Positions 53,568 to 63,660 of a stretch of DNA of 64,000 nucleotides are shown in pieces; the stretch's first letter is position 1, and each line of letters starts with the position of its first letter. The notes beneath the pieces are model-generated. The model had not been told where the DNA came from. It saw only the letters and a list, made by a program, of their open reading frames with translations, and searched no databases. This DNA comes from Comamonadaceae bacterium UBA4962 (GTDB lineage Bacteria > Pseudomonadota > Gammaproteobacteria > Burkholderiales > Burkholderiaceae_C). The DNA is taken from positions 93,817 through 157,816 of the forward strand of contig DHAE01000020.1 in the NCBI GenBank assembly GCA_002397315.1, given 5' to 3'. Made by a program: the position numbers and the translations under genes.

Positions 53568-54434
53568 ATGCCCCCCGCGTTCCGCTTCTTCGCCCGATGG
53601 CCCCTGCCGGCGCTCCATGCGCTCGGTGCCGTGCTGGGCTGGATCGCCTTCCTTGCGTCGCCGACCTACCGCCGCCGCTTCCTCGCCAATGCCGCGCTGG
53701 CCGGCTATCCGTTCGCGCGGGTGCGCTGCGCGGTGGCGCATGCGGGCCGCATGGCGGCCGAGCTGCCGCGCCTGTGGCTGCAGTCCGAGGCGCCGCCCTG
53801 CCGTGTGGAGGGCGCCGAATGCGTGGAGCGCGCCTGGGCGGCCGGCCGGGGCATCGTCTTCCTGACGCCGCACATCGGCTGTTTCGAGCTGTCCGTGCAG
53901 ATCGCGGCGCGGCGCTGGGCGGAGCAGCACGGGCCCGTCACGGTGCTCTACCGGCCCGCCCGACAGGCCTGGCTCGCCGAACTCATGCGCACGGCGCGCG
54001 ACCGGCCCGGCATCCGGGCGGTGCCCACCACGCTCTCGGGCGTGCGGCAGATGATCAAGGCGCTGCGCCGCGGCGAGGCCGTGGGCCTGCTGCCCGACCA
54101 GGTACCGCCCGAAGGGCAGGGTCTTTGGACGCCATTCTTCGGACAGCCGGCCTATACGATGACGCTCGCCGCGCGCCTGGTGCAGCAGACCGGCGCCGCG
54201 GTGGTCCTGGCGCGCTGCGAGCGCCTGCCGCGCGGCCGCGGCTACGTGCTGCACCTCGAATCCCCCGCCGAACCGCTCTCCGACGACCTCGCAACCGCCA
54301 CCGCGCAGATCAACCGATCCATGGAACACATCATCCGCCAGTCCCCCGGCCAGTACCTCTGGGGCTATGGCCGCTACAAGCAGCCGCGCGCCGAGTCCGC
54401 CCCGGCGTCCCCCGCGCCCGGAGACGCCGCATGA
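53568..54434 (+). CDS. lipid A biosynthesis lauroyl acyltransferase family protein
   Basis: 288 residues of the LpxL/HtrB/MsbB family, adding a secondary acyl chain to lipid A at the inner membrane. A hydrophobic N-terminal segment (PALHALGAVLGWIAFLA) is followed by the acyltransferase region: FLTPHIGCFELSVQIA, with the catalytic His in an HX4E arrangement, LYRPARQAWL, LLPDQVPPEGQGLWTPFFG and YLWGYGRYK. Many family members have HX4D, so HX4E is a small departure. ATG at 53568 chosen as it opens the hydrophobic segment. Its stop overlaps the next start (ATGA). Arrangement divergent from metK is common in Burkholderiales. Confidence 0.9.
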   Translation: MPPAFRFFARWPLPALHALGAVLGWIAFLASPTYRRRFLANAALAGYPFARVRCAVAHAGRMAAELPRLWLQSEAPPCRVEGAECVERAWAAGRGIVFLTPHIGCFELSVQIAARRWAEQHGPVTVLYRPARQAWLAELMRTARDRPGIRAVPTTLSGVRQMIKALRRGEAVGLLPDQVPPEGQGLWTPFFGQPAYTMTLAARLVQQTGAAVVLARCERLPRGRGYVLHLESPAEPLSDDLATATAQINRSMEHIIRQSPGQYLWGYGRYKQPRAESAPASPAPGDAA

Positions 54435-55303
54435 CGGCGGGCCGCATCAACACCGCCGTGATGCGCGTGCTCGCGCGCCTGCCGCTGCCCGTGCTGCGCG
54501 GGCTGGGCTGGGTGCTGGGCCAGGTGCTCTACGTGCTCGCCAAGCCCCGCCGCAAGGTAACGCTGCGCAATCTCGAACTCTGCTTCCCAGAGGCCAGCCC
54601 TGCGCAGCGCCGGGCCTGGGCACGCGAGACCTTCGTGCGTTTCTGCCAGGCCTGGCTGGACCGCAGCTGGCTCTGGATGGCGCCGCGCTCGGTGGTGGAA
54701 AAGCGCCTGGAGTTCCACGGCGCGCTGAACGAGCTGGAGGGCGACACGCCCACGATCATCTTCGCGCCGCACTTCCTGGGCATGGACGCGGCCGGCACGG
54801 CGCTCACGCTGCAGACCGACCGGGCGTTCACGTCGATCTTCACGCCCCATCCCGATCCGGACATCGACGCCTGGCTGTTCGCCGGCCGCCAGCGCTTCGG
54901 CAACGTGCGCATGCTCAACCGGGCCGATGGGGTGAAGCCGATCCTGAGCGGGCTGCGCAAGGGCGGGCTGCTCTACCTGCTGCCGGACATGGATTTCGGG
55001 CCCAACGATTCGCTGTTCGTGCCGTTCTACGGCATGTCGGCGGCCACCATCACCTCGCTGTCGCGCTTCGCGCGGCTGGGGCGGGCCAAGGTGGTGCCGC
55101 TCATCGGCCGCATCACGCCGCGCGGCTACCGCGCCGAGATGATGCCGGCCTGGCAGAACTATCCCACCGACGATCTGGAAGCCGACACCGCCCGCATGAA
55201 CCGCGAGCTGCAGCAGTGGATCGACACCATGCCCGGCCAGTACTACTGGGTGCACCGGCGCTTCAAGTCGCGCCCGCCGGGCGAGCCGCCGGTCTACCGC
55301 TAG
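54431..55303 (+). CDS. second lipid A acyltransferase family protein
   Basis: 290 residues, paralogue of the preceding gene and coupled to it by ATGA. Hydrophobic start (LPVLRGLGWVLGQVLYVLA), NLELCFPEASPAQRRAW, the catalytic HX4D motif in IFAPHFLGMDAAGTAL, and MDFGPNDSLFVPFYGMSAAT, typical of LpxL/LpxM proteins. The pair presumably adds the two secondary acyl chains of lipid A; which does which cannot be told here. Convergent with the alpha/beta hydrolase. Confidence 0.9.
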   Translation: MTAGRINTAVMRVLARLPLPVLRGLGWVLGQVLYVLAKPRRKVTLRNLELCFPEASPAQRRAWARETFVRFCQAWLDRSWLWMAPRSVVEKRLEFHGALNELEGDTPTIIFAPHFLGMDAAGTALTLQTDRAFTSIFTPHPDPDIDAWLFAGRQRFGNVRMLNRADGVKPILSGLRKGGLLYLLPDMDFGPNDSLFVPFYGMSAATITSLSRFARLGRAKVVPLIGRITPRGYRAEMMPAWQNYPTDDLEADTARMNRELQQWIDTMPGQYYWVHRRFKSRPPGEPPVYR

Positions 55304-55357
55304 CCCGCACGCGGAGAAACGGCTGCCCGCGGCTGCCGCGCCGGCCGGACGAGGGGT

Positions 55358-56287
55358 TCAAGGCGCTGTGGAGGCATCTCCGAGAAATTCCCCGATCTCG
55401 CGCGCCACGCGTTCCGGCTGCTCGTGCACGATCCAGTGCGACGCGCCCGGCACCGTGCGCAACCGCAGCGACGGCACCCAGCGCTCCAGGCCATGGAGCA
55501 GGCCCGGCCGCAGCGCGGGATCGTCCAAGCCCCAGATGACCAGCGTCGGCATGCCGATGGAGAGCATGCTGTCGGGCAGCTCGACGCCTGCCGCGTGCGC
55601 CTCGCCCTCGCGCGGCGGGCGCAGGGGACTCGCGCGGTAGTAGTTGCACGGGCCCGTCAGCCCTTCGTCCCAGGTGGCGCGGTAGCGACCCTGCAGTTCG
55701 GGCGTAAGCCAGTCGGGCGCGCTGCCATCGGGGCGGTTGAAGAACCCGAACAGCCGGCGGTAGCCGTCCTGCGCCAGCAGCGTCTCGGCGTCCTTGCGGC
55801 AGAGGAAATGCATGTACTCGCTCGCCTGCTGTTGCTCGGGACTCTGCCGCAGTTCCCGCAGGAAGGTGCCGGGGTGGGGTGAATTCACGATCACCAGGCG
55901 TTCCAGCAGATCGGGCCGCTGGTTCGCCAGGTTCCATGCGACCGCGCCGCCCCAGTCGTGCGCGACGAGCGCCGCGAGCCGGCCGCCCGCGTCCGCCGGG
56001 CCGCATTCGGCCTCGATCAGCGCCACCAGGTCCTGCACGAGGTGCTTGGCACGGTACGACTCCACGGCCTGCGGGCTGCTGGAGGGCGCGAAACCGCGCA
56101 GGAAGGGCGCGACGCAGCGGTAGCCGCCGTTCTCGGGTCGCGAGAAATGCTCCAGCATCCCGTCCCAGATGAACGCGCCTTCGGGGAACCCGTGGAGGAA
56201 CAGGAGCACCGGGCGGCCGGGCACGCCGCGCGTGCGGCAGTGCAGGGTGATGCCGTGGGGCAGCGGATGGAGCGTGGTGTCGGTCAT
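55358..56287 (-). CDS. alpha/beta hydrolase, epoxide hydrolase-like
   Basis: 309 residues with the alpha/beta hydrolase fold. Oxyanion region FLHGFPEGAFIW, nucleophile elbow VAHDWGGAVAW with Asp as nucleophile (as in epoxide hydrolases and haloalkane dehalogenases), later acid in WGLDDPALRPG and catalytic His in GASHWIVHEQPERV. A cap region with YYRASPLRPPREG lies between. The Asp nucleophile and HGFPE fit epoxide hydrolase best; the natural substrate is unknown. 46 bases from the GTPase gene upstream. Confidence 0.87.
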   Translation of the reverse strand: MTDTTLHPLPHGITLHCRTRGVPGRPVLLFLHGFPEGAFIWDGMLEHFSRPENGGYRCVAPFLRGFAPSSSPQAVESYRAKHLVQDLVALIEAECGPADAGGRLAALVAHDWGGAVAWNLANQRPDLLERLVIVNSPHPGTFLRELRQSPEQQQASEYMHFLCRKDAETLLAQDGYRRLFGFFNRPDGSAPDWLTPELQGRYRATWDEGLTGPCNYYRASPLRPPREGEAHAAGVELPDSMLSIGMPTLVIWGLDDPALRPGLLHGLERWVPSLRLRTVPGASHWIVHEQPERVAREIGEFLGDASTAP

Positions 56288-56333
56288 GCGCGTGGTGCGG
56301 TGGTCCGCCCGCGCGGCATGTCCACGCGGGGCG

Positions 56334-57089
56334 TCAGGGGGCCTCGGAATCCTCGGGGCCGGGCGCGGGTTCGGCGGGGCCCGGCTCCTGCGCGGCGCTG
56401 TCGCCGGCCGGGGCCGTGCCCTGGGGGTGCGACCACTGCCACAGCAGTTGCGCCACCTCGTCCACGCCCTGCTTCTTGAGGGCCGAGAACATCTTCACCT
56501 CGCCGCCGCCGGCCTGCAGTCGCGTGATGGACAGCACCTTGGCCTGCTCGGCGCGCGTGAGCTTGTCGGCCTTGGTGAGCAGCACGAGGAATTTCAGTCC
56601 GGCCTCCACGCGGGGGCGCACCGCTTCCAGCAATGCCTCGTCCAGCTCGGTGAGGCCCAGGCGCGGGTCGCAGAGCAGCACGATGCCCGTGAGGCTCTCG
56701 CGGCTCACGAGGTAGTTCACCATCACCTGCTGCCAGCGCTGCTTGTCCGAGCGCGACACGGCCGCATAGCCGTAGCCGGGCAGGTCGGCCAGCACGGCGT
56801 CGGTCACGTTCTGCCGGCCCAGGGCGAACAGGTTGATGTGCTGCGTGCGCCCGGGTTTCTTGGAGGCGAACGCGAGCTGCTTTTGCTGCGTCAGCGTGTT
56901 GATGCAGGTGGACTTGCCGGCATTGGAGCGTCCGACGAAAGCGATTTCCGGAACGTCGATGGGCGGCAGGTGGTGCAGCTGCGCGGCGGTGGTGAGAAAG
57001 CGGGCCGTATGCATCCATCCCACGGCGAGCTTGGCGTCGGGTGCGGGCGGAACCGTGCCAGCAACTGGCGCATGTGATGTAGTCGTCAT
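56334..57089 (-). CDS. engB: ribosome biogenesis GTP-binding protein YsxC/EngB
   Basis: 251 residues. GTPase needed for assembly of the large ribosomal subunit. G1 FVGRSNAGKSTCINTL, G2/Thr in KKPGRTQHINLF, G3 LADLPGYGYA, G4 LLTKADKL and G5 MFSALKKQG are all present. About 25 residues precede the domain, and a Pro/Ala/Glu-rich tail of some 35 follows it, which is longer than in E. coli. Divergent from the cytochrome gene with 92 bases between, as in many Betaproteobacteria. Confidence 0.95.
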   Translation of the reverse strand: MTTTSHAPVAGTVPPAPDAKLAVGWMHTARFLTTAAQLHHLPPIDVPEIAFVGRSNAGKSTCINTLTQQKQLAFASKKPGRTQHINLFALGRQNVTDAVLADLPGYGYAAVSRSDKQRWQQVMVNYLVSRESLTGIVLLCDPRLGLTELDEALLEAVRPRVEAGLKFLVLLTKADKLTRAEQAKVLSITRLQAGGGEVKMFSALKKQGVDEVAQLLWQWSHPQGTAPAGDSAAQEPGPAEPAPGPEDSEAP

Positions 57090-57181
57090 AAATGGGGGTT
57101 AGCAGGGAGACGCCCGCAAAGGGGCGCATTGTAAGATTGACGGGCTTTGCGGCCCCCCTTCTACAACACAGAACCCCCGAT

Positions 57182-57820
57182 ATGAAGAAACTGCTCGCCC
57201 CCATGCTGATGGCTGCCGCGCTCGCGGTGGCTGCGCTCCCGGCCTCGGCCCAGGCACCCGCAGCGGCGCAGAAGGCGGGCAAGCCGGATCCGGCCAAGGG
57301 CGAAGCCAGCTTCACCGCCGTGTGCGCGGCCTGCCACGGGGCCGACGGCAATTCCTCCATCGTCGCCAACCCCAAGCTGGCGCAGCAGCATCCCGAATAC
57401 CTCGTCAAGCAGCTGCAGGAGTTCAAGTCCGGCAAGCGCAACGACCCGGTCATGAAGGGCATCGCCGCCATGCTGTCGGAAGACGACATGCGCAACATCG
57501 CCTGGTGGGTGGCGGGCAAGCAGGCCAAGCCCGGCTTCGCCAAGGACAAGGACCTCGTCGCCCTGGGCGAGCGCATCTACCGCGGCGGCATCGCCGACCG
57601 CAACATCGCCGCCTGCGCCGGCTGCCACAGCCCCAACGGCGCCGGCATTCCGGCCCAGTACCCGCGCTTGTCGGGCCAGCACGCCGACTACACGGCCAAG
57701 CAGCTCAGCGAGTTCCGCGAGGGCAAGCGCGCCAACAGCGTGCAGATGACGCAGGTCGCCGCCAAGCTCAACGACCGCGAGATCCGCGCCGTGTCCGACT
57801 ACATCGCCGGCCTGCGCTGA
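57182..57820 (+). CDS. dihaem cytochrome c4-type protein
   Basis: 212 residues with a signal peptide (cleavage near ASAQA, residue 24) and two haem c sites, CAACH and CAGCH, in two similar halves: GEASFTAVCAACHGADGNS then LAQQHPEYLVKQLQEFKSGK; and AACAGCHSPNGAGIPAQYP then LSGQHADYTAKQLSEFREGK. Methionine ligands are probably in PVMKGIA and VQMTQVA. A periplasmic electron carrier to terminal oxidases by family knowledge. The cytochrome c maturation genes ccsB-ccsA follow after the MITE-like element. Confidence 0.93.
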   Translation: MKKLLAPMLMAAALAVAALPASAQAPAAAQKAGKPDPAKGEASFTAVCAACHGADGNSSIVANPKLAQQHPEYLVKQLQEFKSGKRNDPVMKGIAAMLSEDDMRNIAWWVAGKQAKPGFAKDKDLVALGERIYRGGIADRNIAACAGCHSPNGAGIPAQYPRLSGQHADYTAKQLSEFREGKRANSVQMTQVAAKLNDREIRAVSDYIAGLR

Positions 57821-57947
57821 TCCCCACGCACCTGCGGGAATTCCGGGAGGCCCCGGCGCTTGATTTGCGTCAAAATCCCACCGGGTGGCCCCCAGGCTTC
57901 CGGAACCAGCCGCCGATAATCACACCCAAGACGGGCGGGCACATCTA
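57821..57947. other. spacer between the cytochrome gene and the MITE-like element
   Basis: 127 bases without a gene. No clear T-tailed terminator is seen. Confidence 0.5.
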
Positions 57948-58217
57948 AGAACGTGTTCACGGTCTCGCAGGGGATCGCGTTGGAGCGCAATCGGGATGAG
58001 TGGATGCTTCGGATGCGCCGCATGGGCTGGTGCCCATGCAAGCAGTCGGAGCGTTCAATCGCCCGATTTCGCTCCAACCCGAAGGGCAGTGGTGTGGGCG
58101 AGTGGTCTGCGGCGTTGCGGCGCTTGTGGATAGCCCAAGCTATCCACGGCGCACCGCGCCTTGCATCCCTCCCGCCGACACCGCTGCGCGACCCCTGGGA
58201 GACCGTGAACACGTTCT
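57948..58217. mobile_element. 270-bp MITE-like element with 19-bp perfect terminal inverted repeats
   Basis: The ends AGAACGTGTTCACGGTCTC (57948-57966) and its exact complement (58199-58217) bracket 270 bases with no gene; similarity extends inward for about 12 more bases (GCAGGGGATCGCG against CCAGGGGTCGCG). Inside, 57979-57995 and 58062-58078 are 17-bp inverted repeats with one mismatch, enclosing CATGGGC-TGGT-GCCCATG (58021-58038); GTGGATAGC-CCAA-GCTATCCAC (58126-58147) is a second perfect hairpin. The first 12 bp of each end match the IS5-family end at 23134-23145. No clear target duplication was seen. It ends about 100 bases before ccsB and may affect its expression. Confidence 0.85.
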
Positions 58218-58314
58218 GGCGGATGGCCCGCCTTTTTTTGCGTCCGGCCCGTGCCGATCGCGCCATCCCGGCCGCCTTTACCTCATTTCCTGCCCCGCGA
58301 GCCTGCCCCAACCC

Positions 58315-60513
58315 ATGTCCGACACCCTCCACGGCCATCCGCCCCCGCAGCGTGCCGCCCCCGTGCGCGCCGTGGTCGAGCTGCTGTCGTCCATGCGCTT
58401 CGCGATCTCGCTGCTCACGGTGATCTGCATCGCCTCGGTGATCGGCACGGTGCTCAAGCAGCACGAGCCCGCCGTGAACTACGTGAACCAGTTCGGCCCC
58501 TTCTGGGCCGAGGTGTTCCTCGCGCTGCGCCTCAACACGGTCTACAGCGCCTGGTGGTTCCTGCTGATCCTGGCCTTCCTCGTGGTGAGCACCTCGCTGT
58601 GCATCGCGCGCAACACGCCGCGCTACCTCGCCGACCTGCGCAACTACAAGGAGAACATCCGCGAACAGAGCCTGAAGGCGTTCCCGCACCGTGCGCAGGC
58701 GCCACTCGCCGGAGAAACCCCGGAAGCCGCGGCGCGGCGCATCGGCGGGCTGCTCGCGGGGGGCGGCTGGAAGGTGCGCCTGCAGCAGCGCGATACCCCG
58801 GCAGGTCCGGGCACGGGCTGGATGGTCGCCGCCAAGGCCGGCGCAGTGAACAAGATCGGCTACATCGCCGCCCACAGCGCCATCGTGCTGATCTGCCTGG
58901 GCGGCCTGCTGGACGGCGACCTCATCGTGCGCGCGCAGATGTGGCTGGGCGGCAAGACGCCGTATGCGGGCGGCGGGCTCGTCTCCGAGGTGGGCCCGGA
59001 GCACCGCCTGTCCGAGCGCAACCCCACGTTCCGCGGCAACCTGTTCGTGGCCGAAGGCACCCAGTCGGGCACCGCGGTGCTGAACCAGTCCGACGGCGTG
59101 CTGCTGCAGGAATTGCCGTTCTCCATCGAGCTCAAGAAGTTCATCGTGGAGCACTACTCCACCGGCATGCCCAAGCTGTTCGCGAGCGAGATCATCATCC
59201 ACGACAAGGCCACGGGCGCAGCCGTGCCCGCGCGCGTGGAGGTGAATCATCCCGCCAGCTACCGCGGCATCGAGATCTACCAGTCGAGCTTCGACGACGG
59301 CGGTTCGCTGCTCAAGCTGCGCGCCGTGCCCATGGCACCGGGCGTGCAGCCGTTCGACGTGGAAGGCACCGTGGGCGGCTCCACGCGCATCGAGCGGGCG
59401 GGTACGGGCAAGGGCACGGGGGCCGACGCATCGCAGGCCCTCACGCTCGAGTTCACGGGGCTGCGCACGATCAATGTCGAGAACTTCGGCGCCGCGGGCA
59501 GCGGTGGTTCCGGTGCCGACGTGCGCAAGGTGGACCTGCGCCAATCCATCGAATCCCGCCTGGGCGCAGGCAACAAGACCGCCACGCCCAAAGAGCTGCG
59601 CAACGTCGGGCCCAGCGTCACCTACAAGCTGCGCGACGCGGCGGGGCAGGCGCGCGAGTTCCACAACTACATGCTGCCGGTGGACACGGGCGACGGCCAG
59701 CCGGTGTTCCTGCTGGGCGTGCGCGAGACGCCGGCCGATCCGTTCCGCTTCCTGCGCGTGCCGGTCGACGACCAGGGCCGCATGGACGGCTTCCTTCGCA
59801 TGCGCATGGCGCTGGCCGACCCGGCGCTGCGCGAACAGGCGGTGCGCCGCTACGTCGCCATCGCCGTGGACGGCTCCCGGCCCGAACTGGCCGAGCAGCT
59901 CGCGCAATCCACGCTGCGCGCTCTGTCGCTCTTCGCCGGTGCCGACAATGCCGGCAAGGGTTCGGCCGGCGCACCGCCCCGCGGCGGCCTGCAGGCCATC
60001 TCCGATTTCATGGAAGCCAACGTGCCGGCCGCAGAGCGCGAGCGGGCGGGCGAGGTGCTCATCCGCATCCTGAACGGCGCGCTGTTCGAACTCGCGCAGC
60101 TCACGCGCGAACGCGCGGGCCTCGCGCCCCTGCCGCAGAACGAGGCCACGCGCGCATTCATGACGCAGGCCGTGCTGTCGCTCAGCGACGCGCAGGCCTA
60201 CCCGGCCCCCATGGCGTTCGAACTCGCCGACTTCACGCAGGTGCAGGCCAGCGTGTTCCAGGTGGCGCGCGCCCCGGGCAAGAATGTGGTCTACCTGGGC
60301 TGCGCCCTGCTGATCCTGGGCGTCTTCTCGATGCTCTACGTGCGCGAGCGGCGCGTCTGGGTGTGGCTCGCGCCGGGCGCGGGCGGCACGGGAGCGGAGG
60401 CCACCATGGCCCTGTCGACCAACCGCAAGACGATGGACGGCGACCGCGAATTCGCCCACCTCACCGAACGGCTCATCGGGGCGAAGCCCCACCACGGAGG
60501 CACTCCCGCATGA
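58315..60513 (+). CDS. ccsB: cytochrome c biogenesis protein CcsB/ResB
   Basis: 732 residues. With CcsA it forms the System II synthetase that carries haem out and joins it to apocytochromes c. Membrane segments occur at about residues 28-45, 75-95, 175-195 and near 660-680; a large periplasmic domain lies between the third and last. Family blocks include LLSSMRFAISLLTVICIASV, FGPFWAEVFLALRLNTVYSA, VEVNHPASYRGIEIYQSSF and ILGVFSMLYVRERRVWVWL. ATG at 58315. An in-frame reading from 58000 would start inside the MITE-like element and is rejected. Stop overlaps ccsA (ATGA). Confidence 0.95.
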   Translation: MSDTLHGHPPPQRAAPVRAVVELLSSMRFAISLLTVICIASVIGTVLKQHEPAVNYVNQFGPFWAEVFLALRLNTVYSAWWFLLILAFLVVSTSLCIARNTPRYLADLRNYKENIREQSLKAFPHRAQAPLAGETPEAAARRIGGLLAGGGWKVRLQQRDTPAGPGTGWMVAAKAGAVNKIGYIAAHSAIVLICLGGLLDGDLIVRAQMWLGGKTPYAGGGLVSEVGPEHRLSERNPTFRGNLFVAEGTQSGTAVLNQSDGVLLQELPFSIELKKFIVEHYSTGMPKLFASEIIIHDKATGAAVPARVEVNHPASYRGIEIYQSSFDDGGSLLKLRAVPMAPGVQPFDVEGTVGGSTRIERAGTGKGTGADASQALTLEFTGLRTINVENFGAAGSGGSGADVRKVDLRQSIESRLGAGNKTATPKELRNVGPSVTYKLRDAAGQAREFHNYMLPVDTGDGQPVFLLGVRETPADPFRFLRVPVDDQGRMDGFLRMRMALADPALREQAVRRYVAIAVDGSRPELAEQLAQSTLRALSLFAGADNAGKGSAGAPPRGGLQAISDFMEANVPAAERERAGEVLIRILNGALFELAQLTRERAGLAPLPQNEATRAFMTQAVLSLSDAQAYPAPMAFELADFTQVQASVFQVARAPGKNVVYLGCALLILGVFSMLYVRERRVWVWLAPGAGGTGAEATMALSTNRKTMDGDREFAHLTERLIGAKPHHGGTPA

Positions 60514-61847
60514 ACACGGCGACCACCACGACCATCACCCTGAGCGAGGGCTATTTCGCCCGCCGCAACTGGTTCGACTGGGTGTTCGCGGCCATCGTGG
60601 CCGCCGGCGGGCTCTACGCGCTGCAGCGCTACGGCGCCTTCATGGACGTGTACGAGAAGGGCATCCTGCTCGGCGCCATTCCCTGCGCGGTCTGGCTCGG
60701 ATGGTTCTGGCGGCCGCTGCGCACGCTGATGCTGGCGGTGGCGGCATTCGCGCTGCTGGCCATCGGCCTCTACCAGCAGGACGGCGCGGGCAGCCTCGCG
60801 CGGGCCGACACCGTGTTCGGGCTCAAATACTTCCTCTCCAGCCAGTCCGCCATCCTCTGGATGAGCATGCTGTTCTTCATCAGCACGGTCTTCTACTGGC
60901 TGGGCATGTTCGCCCGTGGCGAACGCGGCACGCTGTCGCTGCTGGGATCGCGCATCGCATGGGTGGCGATCGCCATGGCACTCATCGGCACGCTGGTGCG
61001 CTGGTACGAAAGCTACCTCATCGGCCCGGACATCGGCCACATCCCGGTGAGCAACCTCTACGAGGTGTTCGTACTGTTCTGCTGGATGACGGCGGCCTTC
61101 TACCTCTACTACGAGGAACAGTACGCCACGCGCGCGCTCGGCGGGTTCGCCATGCTCGTGGTGAGCGCGGCCGTGGGCTTCCTGCTCTGGTACACCGTGG
61201 TGCGCGAAGCCCACGAGATCCAGCCCCTGGTGCCGGCCCTGAAGAGCTGGTGGATGAAACTGCACGTGCCCGCCAACTTCATCGGCTACGGCACCTTCGC
61301 GCTCGCCGCCATGGTCGCGTTCGCCTACCTCATCAAGCAGCAGGCCGGCGAGACGCGCTGGTGGAAGCTGGCCCCCCTGTGGCTGCTCGGCGTGGTGCTG
61401 TGCTTCGAGCCCATCGTGTTCCGCCAGGGCGCGGCCGAGAACGGCGGCAGCTACTGGATGGTGTATTTCGGCATTTCCGCACTCATCGTGGCCGGCATCC
61501 TGCTGGGCCGCCGGCGCATCGCCGCGCGCCTGCCGTCGTTCGAGGTGCTCGACGACGTGATGTACAAGGCGATCGCGGTCGGCTTCGCGTTCTTCACCAT
61601 CGCCACCGTGCTGGGCGCCCTCTGGGCGGCCGAGGCCTGGGGCGGCTACTGGAGCTGGGATCCGAAGGAGACATGGGCACTCATCGTCTGGCTCAACTAT
61701 GCGGCGTGGCTGCACATGCGGCTGATGAAGGGATTGCGCGGCACCGTGTCGGCCTGGTGGGCGCTGGTGGGCCTCGGCGTGACGACGTTCGCGTTCCTGG
61801 GCGTGAACATGTGGCTCTCCGGACTGCACAGCTACGGAACGTTGTAG
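60510..61847 (+). CDS. ccsA: cytochrome c biogenesis protein CcsA/ResC
   Basis: 445 residues, partner of CcsB, with about eight membrane segments. The haem-handling tryptophan-rich motif is seen as WGGYWSWDPKETWALIVWLN, with nearby His residues (AAWLHMRL, LHVPANFIGYG) that bind haem in the family. It overlaps ccsB by four bases. The preceding cytochrome c4-type protein is a natural client. Confidence 0.96.
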   Translation: MNTATTTTITLSEGYFARRNWFDWVFAAIVAAGGLYALQRYGAFMDVYEKGILLGAIPCAVWLGWFWRPLRTLMLAVAAFALLAIGLYQQDGAGSLARADTVFGLKYFLSSQSAILWMSMLFFISTVFYWLGMFARGERGTLSLLGSRIAWVAIAMALIGTLVRWYESYLIGPDIGHIPVSNLYEVFVLFCWMTAAFYLYYEEQYATRALGGFAMLVVSAAVGFLLWYTVVREAHEIQPLVPALKSWWMKLHVPANFIGYGTFALAAMVAFAYLIKQQAGETRWWKLAPLWLLGVVLCFEPIVFRQGAAENGGSYWMVYFGISALIVAGILLGRRRIAARLPSFEVLDDVMYKAIAVGFAFFTIATVLGALWAAEAWGGYWSWDPKETWALIVWLNYAAWLHMRLMKGLRGTVSAWWALVGLGVTTFAFLGVNMWLSGLHSYGTL

Positions 61848-61926
61848 CGCCGGATGAATCCTTCGGAGGGTTCGGCGCGTATAACCGGGGTCTTCCCTCC
61901 CCGCGCGCCCCCACCGAGGATCTTCC

Positions 61927-62922
<996 letters not shown>

Positions 62923-62994
62923 TCCGTGGGACGCCGCCATCCACACGGCGCCTGGGCCGGATGCGGCCGGCTGGCGGGTTGCCTGTAGACCTCC

Positions 62995-63618
62995 ATGAAA
63001 AAACTGTTGCTGCACCCCGCCGCCAAGCCGGCCGTCTTCGCGATCTGCCTGCTGCCCTTCGCCTGGCTCGTCTATGGGGTGATCGCCGATCGCCTGGGAC
63101 CCAACCCGGCGGAGGCGCTCATCCGCGCTTCGGGCGACTGGGCCCTGCGGGGCCTGTGGATCGCGCTCGCCGTCACGCCGCTGCGCATGCTCACCGGCAT
63201 GCCGGCGCTGGCGCGGTTCCGCCGCATGATCGGGCTGTTCGCGTTCTTCTACGCGCTGGTGCACCTGCTGTGCTACGCGTGGCTGGACATGGGCTTCGAC
63301 GTGCCGGAGATCGTGCGCGACATCGCCAAGCGGCCCTTCATCCTCGTCGGGATGCTCGCGTTCGCGCTGCTGCTGGTGCTCGCGGCCACCTCGTTCAACC
63401 GGGCCATCCGCTGGCTCGGCGGCAAGCGCTGGCAGGCCCTGCACCGCGCCGTCTACGTGGCCTCGGCGCTGGCGCTGCTGCATTTCTTCTGGATGCGGTC
63501 CGGCAAGAATCTCGTGGGGGAAGTGGCGATTTATGCGGCCATCCTGGCTGCGCTGCTGGGGTGGCGCGTGTGGAAGGCACTGCGCGGCGCGCGTGCTGCG
63601 AGGGCCGTCGTTTCTTGA
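62995..63618 (+). CDS. msrQ: MsrQ, haem-binding membrane subunit of the MsrPQ system
   Basis: 207 residues with about six membrane segments, of the ferric-reductase-like YedZ family. It passes electrons from the quinone pool to MsrP. Conserved His residues lie in FFYALVHLLCYAWLD and RWQALHRAVYVASALALLHFF; TPLRMLTG and RRMIGLF are also typical. Follows msrP with a 72-base gap; convergent with the last gene of the window. Confidence 0.94.
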   Translation: MKKLLLHPAAKPAVFAICLLPFAWLVYGVIADRLGPNPAEALIRASGDWALRGLWIALAVTPLRMLTGMPALARFRRMIGLFAFFYALVHLLCYAWLDMGFDVPEIVRDIAKRPFILVGMLAFALLLVLAATSFNRAIRWLGGKRWQALHRAVYVASALALLHFFWMRSGKNLVGEVAIYAAILAALLGWRVWKALRGARAARAVVS

Positions 63619-63660
63619 CCCGGAACCGGGCAGGGACGGCCGTTGCCGGCCCTCAGCCCC

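Noticed and set aside
58000..58314. N-terminal extension of CcsB into the MITE-like element
   Set aside because: The extra residues derive from the element and lack family similarity; MSDTLHGHPPPQ at 58315 starts just before the first membrane block.
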